DNA of 64,000 bases from Nephromyces sp. MM_2019 (Eukaryota > Apicomplexa > Aconoidasida > Nephromycida), in assembly GCA_015657535.1 (NCBI GenBank), contig JADHZB010000496.1, forward strand, positions 21,756 through 85,755, read 5' to 3'. Position 1 is the stretch's first letter. The number at the start of each line of letters is the position of its first letter. The notes under the pieces are model-generated. The model did not search any database. It saw only the letters and a program-made list of their open reading frames with translations, and was not told the origin of the DNA. The translations under genes and the position numbers were made by a program. Of the stretch, positions 12,146 through 23,349 are shown piece after piece.

Positions 12146-14099
12146 CTTTGTTTGGGCAAATCAAATGATTCAAAATTATTTTATAAAATAGTGATAAAAT
12201 GATAGTCTTAATTCAAAAAGTTTAATGTTTTATGTTGAAATGAAAATTTAACTTCTAAATATAATGCTGATATAACATTGCTTTCATGCTGTGACAGGGT
12301 AGTATAAAAAGTAGAAATAAGTTGATAGAACTAGGCCATTTGTGTTTAGTAAGTTTACAAATATTAACTGATTATAATAGACATGTAACTAATTGACTTG
12401 TTATCAATACGTTTTTAAACTTAGTTGAAAAATTGGATTTTTTGTTTACATTTTATATTTTTGTTAGTAAAGTTAAAATCTCCTCAATTTTAACAAAGTG
12501 AACTTCCCAATCTTGATGGAAAAATTATAAATAAACGTACTTAAAACTTTACAATATTTTGAATAGAGCCTCAGTAACTTTTTGCTTCATACTGCTACTA
12601 GCTCTATACACAATTAGCAACAAGTTATAATCAAAAAGCCTGCATGCCTAGATCAACACATCTAACACAGCTCGACTATTAGCCTGGACACTAAATTATG
12701 TTGTAATATATTGGAGTGTTGTGCTTTGATCCTAAGAATCATCGATTTTGTCTTCTTTTAGATAACTTAGAGCTAGAAAAAGTGACTGAAATACTCAAAA
12801 ATTCAATAAATTTTATCAATTAGTATAAATTTTATTAGCAAGTGTAGAACTTTATAGTTTTTAATAATATAGAAATGGCTTCAATTGGCATCTATAAAGA
12901 TTAATTAGTATGAATCTCAACCATATTTTAAACTCTACTCATATACATAACTTCAGGTTTTGGGTCATTTCTTAAACCATAATCATGAAGATCAGTAATA
13001 TACAAAATTCTCCGATTTTGTAGCAGTTTAAGGTTTTTATATTCTCTTAAGACAATTGCACCATCTTTCCAAATTTGTCATCGGCAAAAAATACTTTAGC
13101 TGAAAACTAAGTTCAATAGCACAACAAGCGACTGAAGTTAAAACGGATGGCTTTAATTAGTTCCATAACAATTTATAAGCTATAGTATCAAAGGTACAAC
13201 TTAACAGTGACCCAAAAGGGTTACCACTCTATTATATTGAATTTTTTGGATATAAATTTTGTGAAAATTATATAAATCATATTAAGTTAGAGATCGGTAA
13301 AGAATCCCAGTGAACTAAACAACACAGTTTTTTATACATAGAATTGTTTTCTAAATGGATTTTAATTCATTAACTAGTCTTTTACTGTGATTCATTCTGT
13401 TTTTGAAACTTATATAAAACAAAACAAAACCCTTTGAGAGTAAGCTGATTTTTATAATCATTTATTTATGTAAATAATCGGTAAAAAATTATCATTCTTC
13501 ATGTGAATCAATAAAACACAAGAAGTGCTTTCCAAAATCTCGAAGCAAAATGAACATTTTTTTGCCTTAAAATGTTCACTAATCAATCCATGACATTATG
13601 TCACATAACTTCTTCCTTTTTTCAACAAAAATTATTGATATTTTAGAATTTAATTACAAAAATTGAAAGTAAGTAATCTGGGATAAGTAGCAGCTTGCTA
13701 TGAGTGATAGAAGATGACATCATTTAAGTTTTAGACTCTTTGTGTCAGGCGAGTAGTAAGGCTATGACAATTGCTTTAGATATTGAGTTTTAATAACCGT
13801 GTATTTGATATAGGAACCAAAAGATGTGTAGGTGGATTTATTTTAATATTATTTGAGTTATATCCAGACACTCCCTCTGTAGAAAATGCATTGAAAGTTA
13901 GTGTTCAGACTGTAGCATATTTTAAATTGCTGAGCCTTGGACTCTCAGTTTTCTGGTTATACTAGAATAAGCAAATTATTAATTATTCTTACCTTTTATG
14001 TTAAGGTTATTTTTCGTAAAATCTGCCTGAGATTTTGTTGGGTAAGCATGACACTTTGTTAGTTGAGCTTGAGATTTTGTTGAATAAGCCTAGATTTAT
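12146..14099. other. Intergenic region, no supported gene
   Basis: About 2 kb of AT-rich DNA. A 60-codon open frame at 13783-13965 (+) has no start context, splice partners or recognisable motif and is left out. Confidence 0.45.
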
Positions 14100-14109
14100 G
14101 AATTATTTA

Positions 14110-14760
14110 TCAAATCACTCCTTGTACTGAAATAATCTTTAAAAAACTATATACCTGAAAAGAATTGACTGTTAAAATTACCTTTTTGCTATATTGATCC
14201 AAGAACTTATTAATTTGATCTATGAAGTAAAAGTCAGTCCTTTGAGTCTCCAAAGGCTGGGATTGATGAAGAAGCAAATCTTTAGTTTTATCTAATTTTG
14301 GGTTATGATGCAGAGGTCTCAATCCATTTTCATTTTCTAAACATTTTAAATAATTTAAAGCATTTCGAAAAATTGGTTTAAAATTAGGGGCTGTATGTAA
14401 CGTAGCATGATGAAACTACCAACTTTTAGTAAAGGAACTGTAATAATCATCATTAGAATCCCAGAATTTACTCCAAAAATCACGATCCAAGCATATTTGA
14501 TGTGTCAATTTATAGAAACCCTCAGCTATAAGCTGAAATATATCTGAGAATTTACTTTTAACGTGCTCCCAATTGCTTTGAGTAACTAAAAATGTATTTT
14601 TGAAGAATTTTTATATCTTTGAAAGCCTCCTTCATTATACAGCTACAAGTCACTTACCAAATTTTCTTTGGGATTCCTCCAATATATTTGACACTGTATT
14701 TTTAAATCCTGAAGGATCAAATCTTGGTTCAAAATTAACTGATGGTGAATAGTTTTTATG
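14110..14760 (-). CDS. Unidentified multi-exon gene (exon fragments)
   Basis: Several minus-strand stretches have coding character: one near 14653-14750 reading ...NFEPRFDPSGFKNTVSNILE with a GTAAGT donor after it, one near 14420-14540 with LDRDFWSKFWDSNDDYYSSF, and one at 14110-14390 with LNYLKCLENENGLRPLHH and later DFYFIDQINKFLDQYSKK. They lie in order and are separated by plausible introns. I did not find a start codon in frame with the first stretch, because a TGA lies just upstream, so either the gene begins further upstream across another intron or it is decayed. No family recognised. Real coding DNA is likelier than not, but the boundaries are guesses. Confidence 0.35.
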
Positions 14761-14769
14761 TATTTTTCA

Positions 14770-16509
14770 TTTCTATTTAGTGTTTAGGTATTTTAATGAT
14801 TATAATTTTAATATCGCTTAAAAAAGCAAATTTACTTGTTTGATTATTACATTTATACATGTTTCCTGAGATTCAGTCTACAAAATTTTGGAAAATATCA
14901 ACAAAAGAAATCCTGATTTTGAGTTGTCCAATATCAATTACTTTTGAATAACTTTAAGCCAAATTAACAAACCTAAAAAATGTATGTGATGGTGTTGAAA
15001 AAATGCTTTATTTACTAGCCTTCATAGATTTTTGGTATTACTTTTGATTATCGTATTATTGGACTTTCATTAAAAATATTTTAATCTTTATTACCATTTG
15101 AATAACTTTTCCTATAAACCAGTGGGAATAAGGGAGTTTTTCACTTTTAAAAATAATTTAATCATGCTTTGCATTTAAATTATTTGGTTTAAGCTTCAAA
15201 AATAATTATTAAAAGCTTTGTTATTGTGAATTGGCCTAGCTTACATGTTTTACTTGCTAGTTAGTTCAATCGAAAACTGCTATAAGTAACATGGTAAAAA
15301 TTCTTATGTTATATCCTGCTTGATTTCAATGTTGTGGGTAAATTATAAATTAAAAGTAAAAAATACCATTTGTAAATAGTTAATCAAATACAGCATTGCA
15401 AACACTTTTAACTAGTATTGCAAGCTCTAGCTCACTAAGTCTATCCTAACAAAAAATGTTTATAGCACAAGTTTAAGCACTGTTTGTGCTAATTTTTTGT
15501 AATGCTTTGCGGACTGCAGTAATTATAATAGCTTAAGTTGTAAACAACTTTATAGTTGATTTGAATACAATTTATTTGTTGTTTATAAGTATTTACTAAC
15601 TCTTACTGACTATAGTGTGGTAATTCATGTCAATTGCCTAATTGATTTAAAATAATTCAAACTCAGAAATCTTATTTTTAAACAAAGTATAAAATAGAAA
15701 TTGTTAACAATAACAAGTACTACTAAAAATACTTTTCAGTTTGAGTCTATGAACTTGGCAATGGTACTCTATGTCCTAAGATATTTTATCAATTTTCTTA
15801 TTTTGATGGAACATATTTAAAATTTAGTAAATTATATTCTCTTTATGCAAAGAATAATTTATACTTGCCTGTAAAATGGAGAAACAATTTATTTTAGGTC
15901 ACGAAATGGACTTTTTTAATGAGACACTAAACTTGTATTATGTTATTCTTTTGAATACTATATTCTTATTACTAGCATATATAGGTGAATTTCAAGAATA
16001 GAAAACTTTTATAGTTAATTACTCAATATTATTGAAACAAGGATACTATTCTCTTATCAAGTTTGAGCTTCCGTGTTTGCTACTTTTCTTTACAACTATT
16101 AGGCTTTAGTTTTGACGCAGATTATTATAATATCGAGAGGCAGTACTACTCACTAACAGCGTTTTAAAGAAAATGCTAAACGTGTGCGAAAGTAACTTGC
16201 AGTATTTATTAGCATGATCTTTTAAGACATCTACTGAATCTCAATTTTTAATGATAAGATTGCTAGAATAAGAAAAGTTTACCCCCTCTTTAGGCAATAC
16301 TTTTCTTAAGCTAACAAATTGTTGCATTAGAATATTTAAAATTCATCATTGAGAAAGATTTATTTATATTATAAATAAAATTCTTCTTCTTTGAGGATGA
16401 TTTGAAGATGATTTGTGTAAATAATCTTCAAGAGAATTCTGAATTAATGATTTTAATTTTGATTTCTTCGTAGAAGTTTGGAATAAAACTCCTGAGAAAA
16501 TTTTCTTCT
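14770..16509. other. Intergenic region, nothing identified
   Basis: AT-rich (well over 70% by eye), with many short stop-punctuated frames on both strands. No repeats or RNA motifs seen. Confidence 0.4.
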
Positions 16510-16752
16510 TTAAATGTCAATTTTCTCATTTTGCCATCTTACAAAACTATCAATTGTGGTAAGTATATGATTATACATCAATATACTCAATCTTTCTTGA
16601 CTAGAATTAAATGATTTCTTGTGACATATATTTACTATTATTTGATCGAATGATGATAACTTCCTTCTCCTTCCACTGAAGAAAATAATGTAGATATATC
16701 TACCTCTAAGAAGTTCTGACTGATCATAAACCGTTACATTTATAGTTTTCAT
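16510..16752 (-). CDS. Small hypothetical protein, 80 residues
   Basis: Open frame from an ATG at 16752 to a TGA-free end near 16510, beginning MKTINVTVYDQSELL and including the basic run SGRRRKLSSFDQIIV. No motif or relative recognised. It could be a real small gene, a single exon of a larger one, or chance; the residue mix (balanced charges, few poly-K or poly-N runs) is slightly better than random AT-rich DNA. Confidence 0.25.
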   Translation of the reverse strand: MKTINVTVYDQSELLRGRYIYIIFFSGRRRKLSSFDQIIVNICHKKSFNSSQERLSILMYNHILTTIDSFVRWQNEKIDI

Positions 16753-17068
16753 TATTTAGTAACATACTAATATGTATATAATCAAAATCTACTATAATCT
16801 AGAGGATGAAATAATCTGTTCTGTCAATCCACTGATTTATAATTGATGGAAACTCAAGAGATTTCTGATTTATTTTTATATGTATGAATGCTATCGAAGT
16901 CGTATAATATTTATAGTAATTAGTACGATCAAAATGTATTCAATAGCGATTATTTATGAAGTTGGGTGGCATGCTTTCTATATTTTTCTGAATTTTATGT
17001 CAATCATAACTTCTCACAATTCTATTTTCAGAAATTATCAGGATTTTTTCCATAAATTGAATTTTTAT

Positions 17069-17341
17069 CCAAGTAAGCATCAAGCTATAACATAGAACTA
17101 TTGCGAGGAGCCATAAAGTTCCTTTTTCATGCTATGAGGAAAGTCCCCGTGCCTTGGGCTCGAAAGGAGCAGTGAAGAATCACAGAACCCTAACAATGTA
17201 GAAATATCGAAGATTTTTCATGATTACTATAATTTGTTAGGCTGATAGCATTTAAGGTAATTTTCCCTTTCTATTCAGCTAATATAGCTAGTGCAATACA
17301 ACATGCACTCACAGAATGGGGCTTAAGTATGATTTACTTGA
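17069..17341 (+). ncRNA. RMRP: RNase MRP RNA
   Basis: RNA of the ribonucleoprotein that cleaves pre-rRNA. The diagnostic pieces are present in order. CR-I, GAGGAAAGTCCCCG, is at 17136-17149; human RMRP has GGGGAAAGTCCCCG. The MRP-specific GARAG element is the loop of a perfect hairpin, GCTC-GAAAG-GAGC, at 17158-17170. CR-V, ACAGAATGGGGCTTA, is at 17311-17325, matching the MRP consensus ACA-n4-GGGGCU-n-A. The ends close by a P1 helix: CAAGTAAGCATC (17070-17081) pairs with GATTTACTTG (17331-17340), ten pairs with a 2-nt bulge. P2 is supported by CATAG (17091-17095) with CTATG (17132-17136). About 272 nt, close to human RMRP. T5 runs lie inside it (17123-17127, 17214-17218). The 3' end is 19 bases from the RNase P RNA. 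Confidence 0.88.
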
Positions 17342-17360
17342 TAATAAAGTTCAATTGATT

Positions 17361-17610
17361 TGATGGTCAAAGCTTGAGGTTCTCCACGCTACACGATGTG
17401 CATTCCGTGCAATTTAATGTGGATGGGAAGGTCTGAGATGCCGAATTTCGATTTAGAAATCGTATGTTGTTAAACATAGGTCACCAAACAGAAATACGCT
17501 TTACAGCTTGAAAATGGTCGTCTGGCAAGTAAATAGTTTACTATTGAGTCCAATCCTCAAGGCATTTGGATATCCAAATGAACTCAATTCAGACTACTCT
17601 TGATCATCAT
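17361..17610 (+). ncRNA. RPPH1: Nuclear RNase P RNA
   Basis: Catalytic RNA that trims tRNA 5' leaders. CR-I, GGGAAGGTCTGAGA, is at 17425-17438 (identical to the human RNase P string GGGAAGGTCTGAGA). CR-IV, ACAGAAATACG, is at 17488-17498. CR-V, AATTCAGACTACTC, is at 17586-17599, also as in human. GGTCTGA and TCAGACT pair as the universal P4 helix. The RNA is closed by P1: GATGGTCAA (17362-17370) with TTGATCATC (17600-17608), nine pairs including one G-U. P2 is TCCAC with GTGGA, flanking a CACG...CGTG hairpin in the P3 position. About 250 nt, compact for the family. No T4 run occurs inside it, and the first one downstream is at 17637-17640, a possible Pol III terminator. Same strand as, and directly after, the MRP RNA. 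Confidence 0.9.
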
Positions 17611-17636
17611 TACACAATAATTTCTATTTGATTATG

Positions 17637-17640
17637 TTTT
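17637..17640 (+). terminator. Candidate Pol III T-run terminator after RNase P RNA
   Basis: First run of four T on the + strand after the P1-closing strand of the RNase P RNA. T4 is a minimal Pol III stop in many eukaryotes; whether it works here is inference. Confidence 0.35.
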
Positions 17641-17966
17641 AATCACATTTCTCAATATTTTATTTTTATTACTTGAACCAATTGTATCAAAGACACAACT
17701 TCAATCTTTAAAATACTATAATCAAAGATCTTAAACATATATTTGAAATATGCATAAAAATGTAACTTTCACGTTGAAAACCTTGCAACATTATCCTTAC
17801 GCATTCAATATGAAGCATCGTAATTAAAATAATTTTAGTTTATTATAAAAACAATTTATAGACTCGTAAACTAATATTTCGTAATAATCGCACTTATTAT
17901 TTTATCCTTCAAATCATACAACAAAATTTAGCTAATAACTTTATAAAAATATTCTAATTTATTAGA

Positions 17967-18939
17967 TTACAGATAATCTAATCTACGAGATATCAAAATT
18001 CGACCATTCTTATTTAATGAATCTTGTTTTGATGTAAAAATCGATTTGTTGTTAGGAGATGTTAACTCGGTACTATATGTGAAATTTTTTTTGATGCAAT
18101 CCTGTAGTTCACATATTATATTATCATCTTGTCCATTTGGCGTTATCATTCCACTGGCTTTCTTAAGATCTATTAATGTATTGATGTAATTTCCCTTTCT
18201 AGCATACACTATTGCTCTTCGTAAAAAGCTTTCAAAATTTATATTCATTCCTAGTAATTTGTTAAAGTATTCAATAGCGATCAGATCTTGTTTGAGGTAA
18301 TAGTAACAAACTCCAATGTTATTAAGAGAAAAGTAGTATAATTCTCTAGCTAAATTCCTCATACTCCAAGGTATATTTGAATAAGTTGAAACAGTAGATA
18401 ATTCCTTTAATGGATGAATACTAGTAACATTAATGAAAAATAAACGAAAATATTTAAAAATTTACCTCATAACAAGATTTCCATAATTTACAAGACAATT
18501 TAAAATTTTTATTTTTGAACTCTTTGATTGCAGTTTGCTCTATCTGCCTAAAATTCCTGAAACTATCTAAATCACTTGTGAAATATAGGCATTCTTTTTG
18601 CGTCAAAATTTCATATAATTTGTTGGATGTTAAGACACACATAAGATTTGCATGAAGGTTTTGATTGTCTACAATAAATTGTTCTTGAAGACATGTGTTT
18701 TCCGAGCTTATATTCTTTATTTTGAATTTGTTCTTAGTTTCAGGTTTTATATTTTTTTCTAGTGAATCTGAAATGTCATTATCATGACTTTTTTTAGTAT
18801 TTGAGAATCTTATAGGTGTTTCTTTATTTGTAGGTGGAAATTGGTTACTAAAATTATCCTCCCAATCATATAGGTCATCTAAAAATGTTTTTAACTGGAG
18901 ACCAGTTTGTCTCAGGTGTAACTGACTAGCAAGCGACAT
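17967..18939 (-). CDS. RPAP3/SPAG1-like TPR co-chaperone, 2 exons
   Basis: RPAP3-type proteins bind Hsp90 and the R2TP complex to assemble RNA polymerase II, snoRNPs and PIKKs. Start ATG at 18939. The N-terminal QTGLQLKTFLDDLYDWEDNF matches the opening of RPAP3 (VKQNAEELQDFMRDLENWEKD in human). One TPR array follows: FRQIEQTAIKEFKNKNFKLSCKLW at the end of exon 1, then YFSLNNIGVCYYYLKQDLIAIEYF and RRAIVYARKGNYINTLIDLKKA in exon 2. The exons join if the donor is after TATGAG (18467) and the acceptor is the AAAG at about 18404. At about 305 residues it lacks the second TPR array and the C-terminal RPAP3_C domain. It could equally be a SPAG1/TTC4-type dynein-assembly protein. Convergent with the MRP/P RNAs. 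Confidence 0.6.
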
Positions 18940-19280
18940 GGACCATGTGACAAATTAGATTAGTTTAGTCTTTCATTAATAGCACGAAGTTAAAAATTAG
19001 ATTAAAAATTTTAAACACTCGCTCAGTATTGAATGAATAGTTGGTCTATGAAATCGTAACTACTTATAGTTTTAAACGATAAAACCAAAAAATCAATTAA
19101 AATTTTTTTAGATGTATTTATATAGGAATGAGTTATTTCTCAATATATACACAATTTAGGTAAAAATAATCTTATTCTTTGATTTACTATTGCCATCGAT
19201 GAAATTTGTTATTATAATTTGAGTATTATAATGTAGGTAATTTATACATTTAAAAAGATCTTTTATCTAAATGGGTTATT

Positions 19281-22200
19281 TTAATAAGTTAGATCCTGTA
19301 TTACAATAGAAGAAAGCTTTCTGATAATTTCATCTGGTGAATTTTGATTAAGATCAATAAGCCATTCGACTAGCATTTGGAATTGTTTCGAAAATTTTAT
19401 TGGCTGAAGAAAGTTGTGAGATATGCTTAATCTTGCTGCAAGGGAAATTAGGCATCGAATTTGAAAGTTTGATGAGGGGTTTGGTCTAGAAATGTAAAAT
19501 GCTAGAATGTCAAGTGAAACGCTCAGCATATCGCTAAGATTATGATCTGCTTGACCCGCGCACTCAATTATTATAGCTAGAGTGTGAATTAGCGAGCCAA
19601 AGATGAGTGGTTCCTTCATTTTTAGAGTAGTGTTCATGAATTTACCCTGACTTTTAGAAAAAATATTTTCATTGTCACTACTATTCGAGTCCTTAAAGTT
19701 CTCGAGAACTTTTCGAATTTGGTTAAAGAATAAAAAAGAAATATCTGAGAAACCATTTAAGGTGTGATAAATTCTTGTAGCCTGAGAAGTGTTACTAGGT
19801 GGCTCTGATGTACTTGAAATACTGGAAGAATTGTATTTTATAATTTTATGTTCAATTTTTTTGCCAGTTTTAGGTTGTTTGGCCAAGGGAAATTTTTCCG
19901 AGTAGATTGAATTACCTGATATATCCCTTGTTGCGTCTTGGACTATTTTCAAAAGTAGCAATTTTTGAGAAATGTTCAAGTCAGGCTTCATAAAAAGCAT
20001 TGGGAAATCTGCCATAATTTTAATAGGATATTTTGAAACTAATTTTACCATTGCTATATTTTGCATTCTTTGTTGATTTTCGATTAAAGAATCCTCCAAA
20101 TAAACTAGAAGGTTGAATAAAGGTATAGCTAAATTCTCAGTTTCAGGAGATCCATATTCTAAAAGATTTGGTAAAGTTGAAATAGCAATAGCTAAACGAT
20201 GCTCTGTTTGTGTCGGGGTTTCTTTATTGCTAGGGATTTTTGAAGGGTCCGAAAATTCATCAAACATAGATCCTTTTTCTGGATAACTGATGAATCCACT
20301 TATCCGATCAAAGCATTGCTGAATGTTTATTGGATATTCAGAATAATTTTCATCTAATTTGAGATTGGCTATACAAGAGGGATGAGATGTCAGTGAATCT
20401 ATTGATTTATTTGACTTAGATAGGTTAACGTTGTTAGTTATTGACCTTTCAAACATATTTCCTGGGTTAATTTTGCTTGGGAAGATTGAATTTGAAAAAG
20501 TCCCAAGTAATTTTGATGGTGGGTAATTGTATTTGAAGGATTCCATAAGTAGTTTAAAATGGTCGGAGAAATTGACATCTGAGAGGAAAAAAGAGGATTC
20601 GACAGAAATATAAAGGTAGAAGATGTCATAAATGTTGTTTTTTTTTGTTAGGAATTCGATGGTATCAGTCTTATATTGTGTTTCACATAAGATTCGTTGA
20701 AAAGGCTTCAGAGATGGTAAAAGATACCACAATTTCGTTGATATGACTTTTAATTCCTGGTGTAGCTGTTCAAATTTATAAGTCTCAGATGGATCTTCTA
20801 TGTGGTGTTCTTCTAAATTTTGATCAATTAACTGTGACTTAGTGCAAAGAATGATCGATTCTGCGAGTTGTTGTGATATAATAGAAATTTCATATATTGG
20901 GCTTTCCATTCTTCGATGTAAGCCTTCCAAGAGAGCTTCAAGATTAGATTCTAAAAATCTCAAATTAGTTGGGAAAGTTATCGAAGTCTGTTGCTGTAAG
21001 AACGGTTTAGCTTTTAACATATGTGTATTGAAGATGTTAGCATTTCTTAAGCATCTTGAGATGGTAGAACATAAAAAGCAGTGGTCCGAAATTTGAATTT
21101 TGTCCAAATATTTTAAATTGGACCATTGATCGACAAGACTTTCAAAAATCTGTTTGAAAGTATCCAATCGAATAATTATTTCATTTTCTGCAAAGTCTTG
21201 TCCAATTAAGTGAACTTGAATTTGATTTTCTCCGGTAAAAGGATCCACAAAAGACAAAATATCGATTATAATCAAGGCAAGAGGAATCTGGATTAAATCC
21301 TTTGAATTTACATCAAAAGACTCTCTAATAATAACATGGAAGTGTTTGATGGTTTGGTAGCTTAATAAATGTTGGATCATGCAAAAAAACTGATAAATTA
21401 CACCCATGCGTAAATTATCAGTGGTCTGGGTGTCTATTTCTCCATTTTCTGATTTTAGGTCCCCAGATAATCCCAAACCACAAGCCAAGATTTTGAAGAT
21501 TGATCGTAAAATTTTTTGAGAGTTTGTAAGGGATGGCGTGAATACATATTTTAAAAAAGAGTCAATAGGATTTTTATACGAGGAAATTATATTGTGTGGC
21601 TCTGTAGCATATTTTATATAGTGGCACAGTAACATAAATGAGATTATATCTGAATAACCCGATTGGATAAATTTATTAATAAACAGTTGTAAAGTAGAGT
21701 TTTGTTCAAGTAGATGTTCGCTATCGGATATTTTTGAAATTTCGTTGTGGTTACTTAAATTTGAATCCTTGTTATCATGTAAGAATTCCAGTAATCGATC
21801 AGCTAGCCAGCAGCCATAAAAATTTCTTGCAAATCTACCAAGGTTTCTTCCCAGAAAAGTAAAGTCAATAGCTGATAAAGCATTTGAACCAGTACGATCT
21901 AAAAGCTTGTGGTGTATTGTTGGGACAATCTCAGCTATTCCAATAACTTTTTTGACCAAGCGAGAACACTGGATTGGGCTGGAAGAAAGTTTTTTATAGT
22001 TTTCCAATAGTATTATTAAGATATCGAATTCATAGCAGATCATGTTAAGTATGTAAAGGACAATTCCCCATGTGTGTATGAGCCTTTGAATGTTCTCTGT
22101 ACTTTTATCCAAAGTAAGGAAGGCGTCAAGTTTTTCAAGTAATGAGTAATATGTTTCAAAAAGTTCTATCAAAAAAACTTTATCAGATGGGTTACTGTTT

Positions 22201-22439
22201 AAATCCTCCCTAACTTGATAAACAACTGATTTATCAATAATCGAGCTGAATTCGTTTTCACTTTTGGGCTCTGATTCGTTAAGAGCATTAGCTATTAGTT
22301 TAACCCATTTATCATAAACCTTTGTCTCAGAAAAAAGAATAGTAAAGCTCTCATCTGTGTTTATACCCAGAAACTTTGTGAATAGGTAATCTGAGTGACC
22401 ACCAACTTGCCTTTGTTGATGTTGAAACGTGCTCATCAA
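19281..22439 (-). CDS. Large unidentified helical protein, 1052 residues, single exon
   Basis: One uninterrupted frame of 3.2 kb in an otherwise intron-rich window. It starts MMSTFQHQQRQVGGHSDYLF; the ATG at 22439 is the first in frame. I do not recognise the family. It is rich in Leu, Ile and amphipathic helices, with conserved-looking blocks such as SAIDFTFLGRNLGRFARNFYGC (about residues 195-215) and IIDILSFVDPFTGENQ (about 390-405). No clear membrane segment, signal peptide or nucleotide-binding motif is visible. The C-terminal part, with LISLAARLSISHNFLQPIKF, suggests a HEAT/ARM-like solenoid (inference). A Ser/Asn-rich linker occurs around 860-880. Coding quality is certain; function is not. 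Confidence 0.85.
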   Translation of the reverse strand: MMSTFQHQQRQVGGHSDYLFTKFLGINTDESFTILFSETKVYDKWVKLIANALNESEPKSENEFSSIIDKSVVYQVREDLNSNPSDKVFLIELFETYYSLLEKLDAFLTLDKSTENIQRLIHTWGIVLYILNMICYEFDILIILLENYKKLSSSPIQCSRLVKKVIGIAEIVPTIHHKLLDRTGSNALSAIDFTFLGRNLGRFARNFYGCWLADRLLEFLHDNKDSNLSNHNEISKISDSEHLLEQNSTLQLFINKFIQSGYSDIISFMLLCHYIKYATEPHNIISSYKNPIDSFLKYVFTPSLTNSQKILRSIFKILACGLGLSGDLKSENGEIDTQTTDNLRMGVIYQFFCMIQHLLSYQTIKHFHVIIRESFDVNSKDLIQIPLALIIIDILSFVDPFTGENQIQVHLIGQDFAENEIIIRLDTFKQIFESLVDQWSNLKYLDKIQISDHCFLCSTISRCLRNANIFNTHMLKAKPFLQQQTSITFPTNLRFLESNLEALLEGLHRRMESPIYEISIISQQLAESIILCTKSQLIDQNLEEHHIEDPSETYKFEQLHQELKVISTKLWYLLPSLKPFQRILCETQYKTDTIEFLTKKNNIYDIFYLYISVESSFFLSDVNFSDHFKLLMESFKYNYPPSKLLGTFSNSIFPSKINPGNMFERSITNNVNLSKSNKSIDSLTSHPSCIANLKLDENYSEYPINIQQCFDRISGFISYPEKGSMFDEFSDPSKIPSNKETPTQTEHRLAIAISTLPNLLEYGSPETENLAIPLFNLLVYLEDSLIENQQRMQNIAMVKLVSKYPIKIMADFPMLFMKPDLNISQKLLLLKIVQDATRDISGNSIYSEKFPLAKQPKTGKKIEHKIIKYNSSSISSTSEPPSNTSQATRIYHTLNGFSDISFLFFNQIRKVLENFKDSNSSDNENIFSKSQGKFMNTTLKMKEPLIFGSLIHTLAIIIECAGQADHNLSDMLSVSLDILAFYISRPNPSSNFQIRCLISLAARLSISHNFLQPIKFSKQFQMLVEWLIDLNQNSPDEIIRKLSSIVIQDLTY

Positions 22440-23340
22440 ACTCTTTTTGATTTATCTTAGGTTCATTGATTTTGAAAATTATAAAACCAGAGCGGCAAAG
22501 TAAGTTGCGTGTTATCTTTTATTCTTAGTTTTATATTCTTAAAGCTAAATAAGACTATTTGATAGACCGTTCTGCTTTTCTCGAGGTTTATTGGCTTGCT
22601 AGCAAGCGTGGCAGTTCAATATAAAGATAGCAATCATGTTTAAGATGCTTGTCAGGTTTAGTTGTTAAAGTTACATTAATATTTTAATTTATGTTATTTT
22701 TTACAGTAAATGCAAAGTTAATACAAGCCAACTGCAAAATTGTTTGAAGCCAATAATTATATGATTTTTTCAAAAGTACATTCTTTGAACTTTTTATTGC
22801 CTTTTCAATTAAACTTATTTTTCACCAATCCTTGCTATATTAAATATTTGTTAAGTTGTGCGTCACAGAAATCAAACTAATTAAAGAAATTTACATTTAT
22901 TATATTTTAAGTTATCATTAAGTTATGTGTTGAGTTTATGAGTAATAACTATATGGCGAACTTATAATATAATCAACTTACAAACTAGTTTTTTCAGTAA
23001 TCCACAAAGGTGTCCTACACTGGTATATAATATTCTAAATACAGGTACACCGAAATTACTCATTTGCTTTTACCTTAATATACCCATATAATTAGATTAC
23101 TAAGTCTTCATAAAATTGCAAAATCTAAAGTTCTATGTGGTTATTATTATAGTAATTATTTTCTTAATCTAAATACACAAATTATGTTGAAAGTGTCTAC
23201 GCAAAAATTTTAGCAAGAAGATTAAATTTTTCAATTTTCTAAAGAATGTTGTCAATTAAATCCTCTTGGGCAGTGTATAGATGTTCGTATAAAGAAGATT
23301 AAATAACCAAATCAAAAAAATTAAATTTTAGAAAATTTGA
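22440..23340. other. Intergenic spacer
   Basis: AT-rich; likely carries the promoter of the 1052-residue gene. No coding or repeat feature seen. Confidence 0.4.
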
Positions 23341-23349
23341 TTGAATGGG

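Noticed and set aside
16880..17095. 71-codon + strand open frame overlapping the MRP RNA 5' end
   Set aside because: Low-complexity AT-driven sequence without motif; its end lies in the P1/P2 helices of the RNA.
17136..17149. GAGGAAAGTCC reading like the bacterial/plastid RNase P RNA signature
   Set aside because: The following CCCCG, the GAAAG-loop hairpin and ACAGAATGGGGCTTA match nuclear MRP RNA instead, and a separate nuclear-type P RNA follows.
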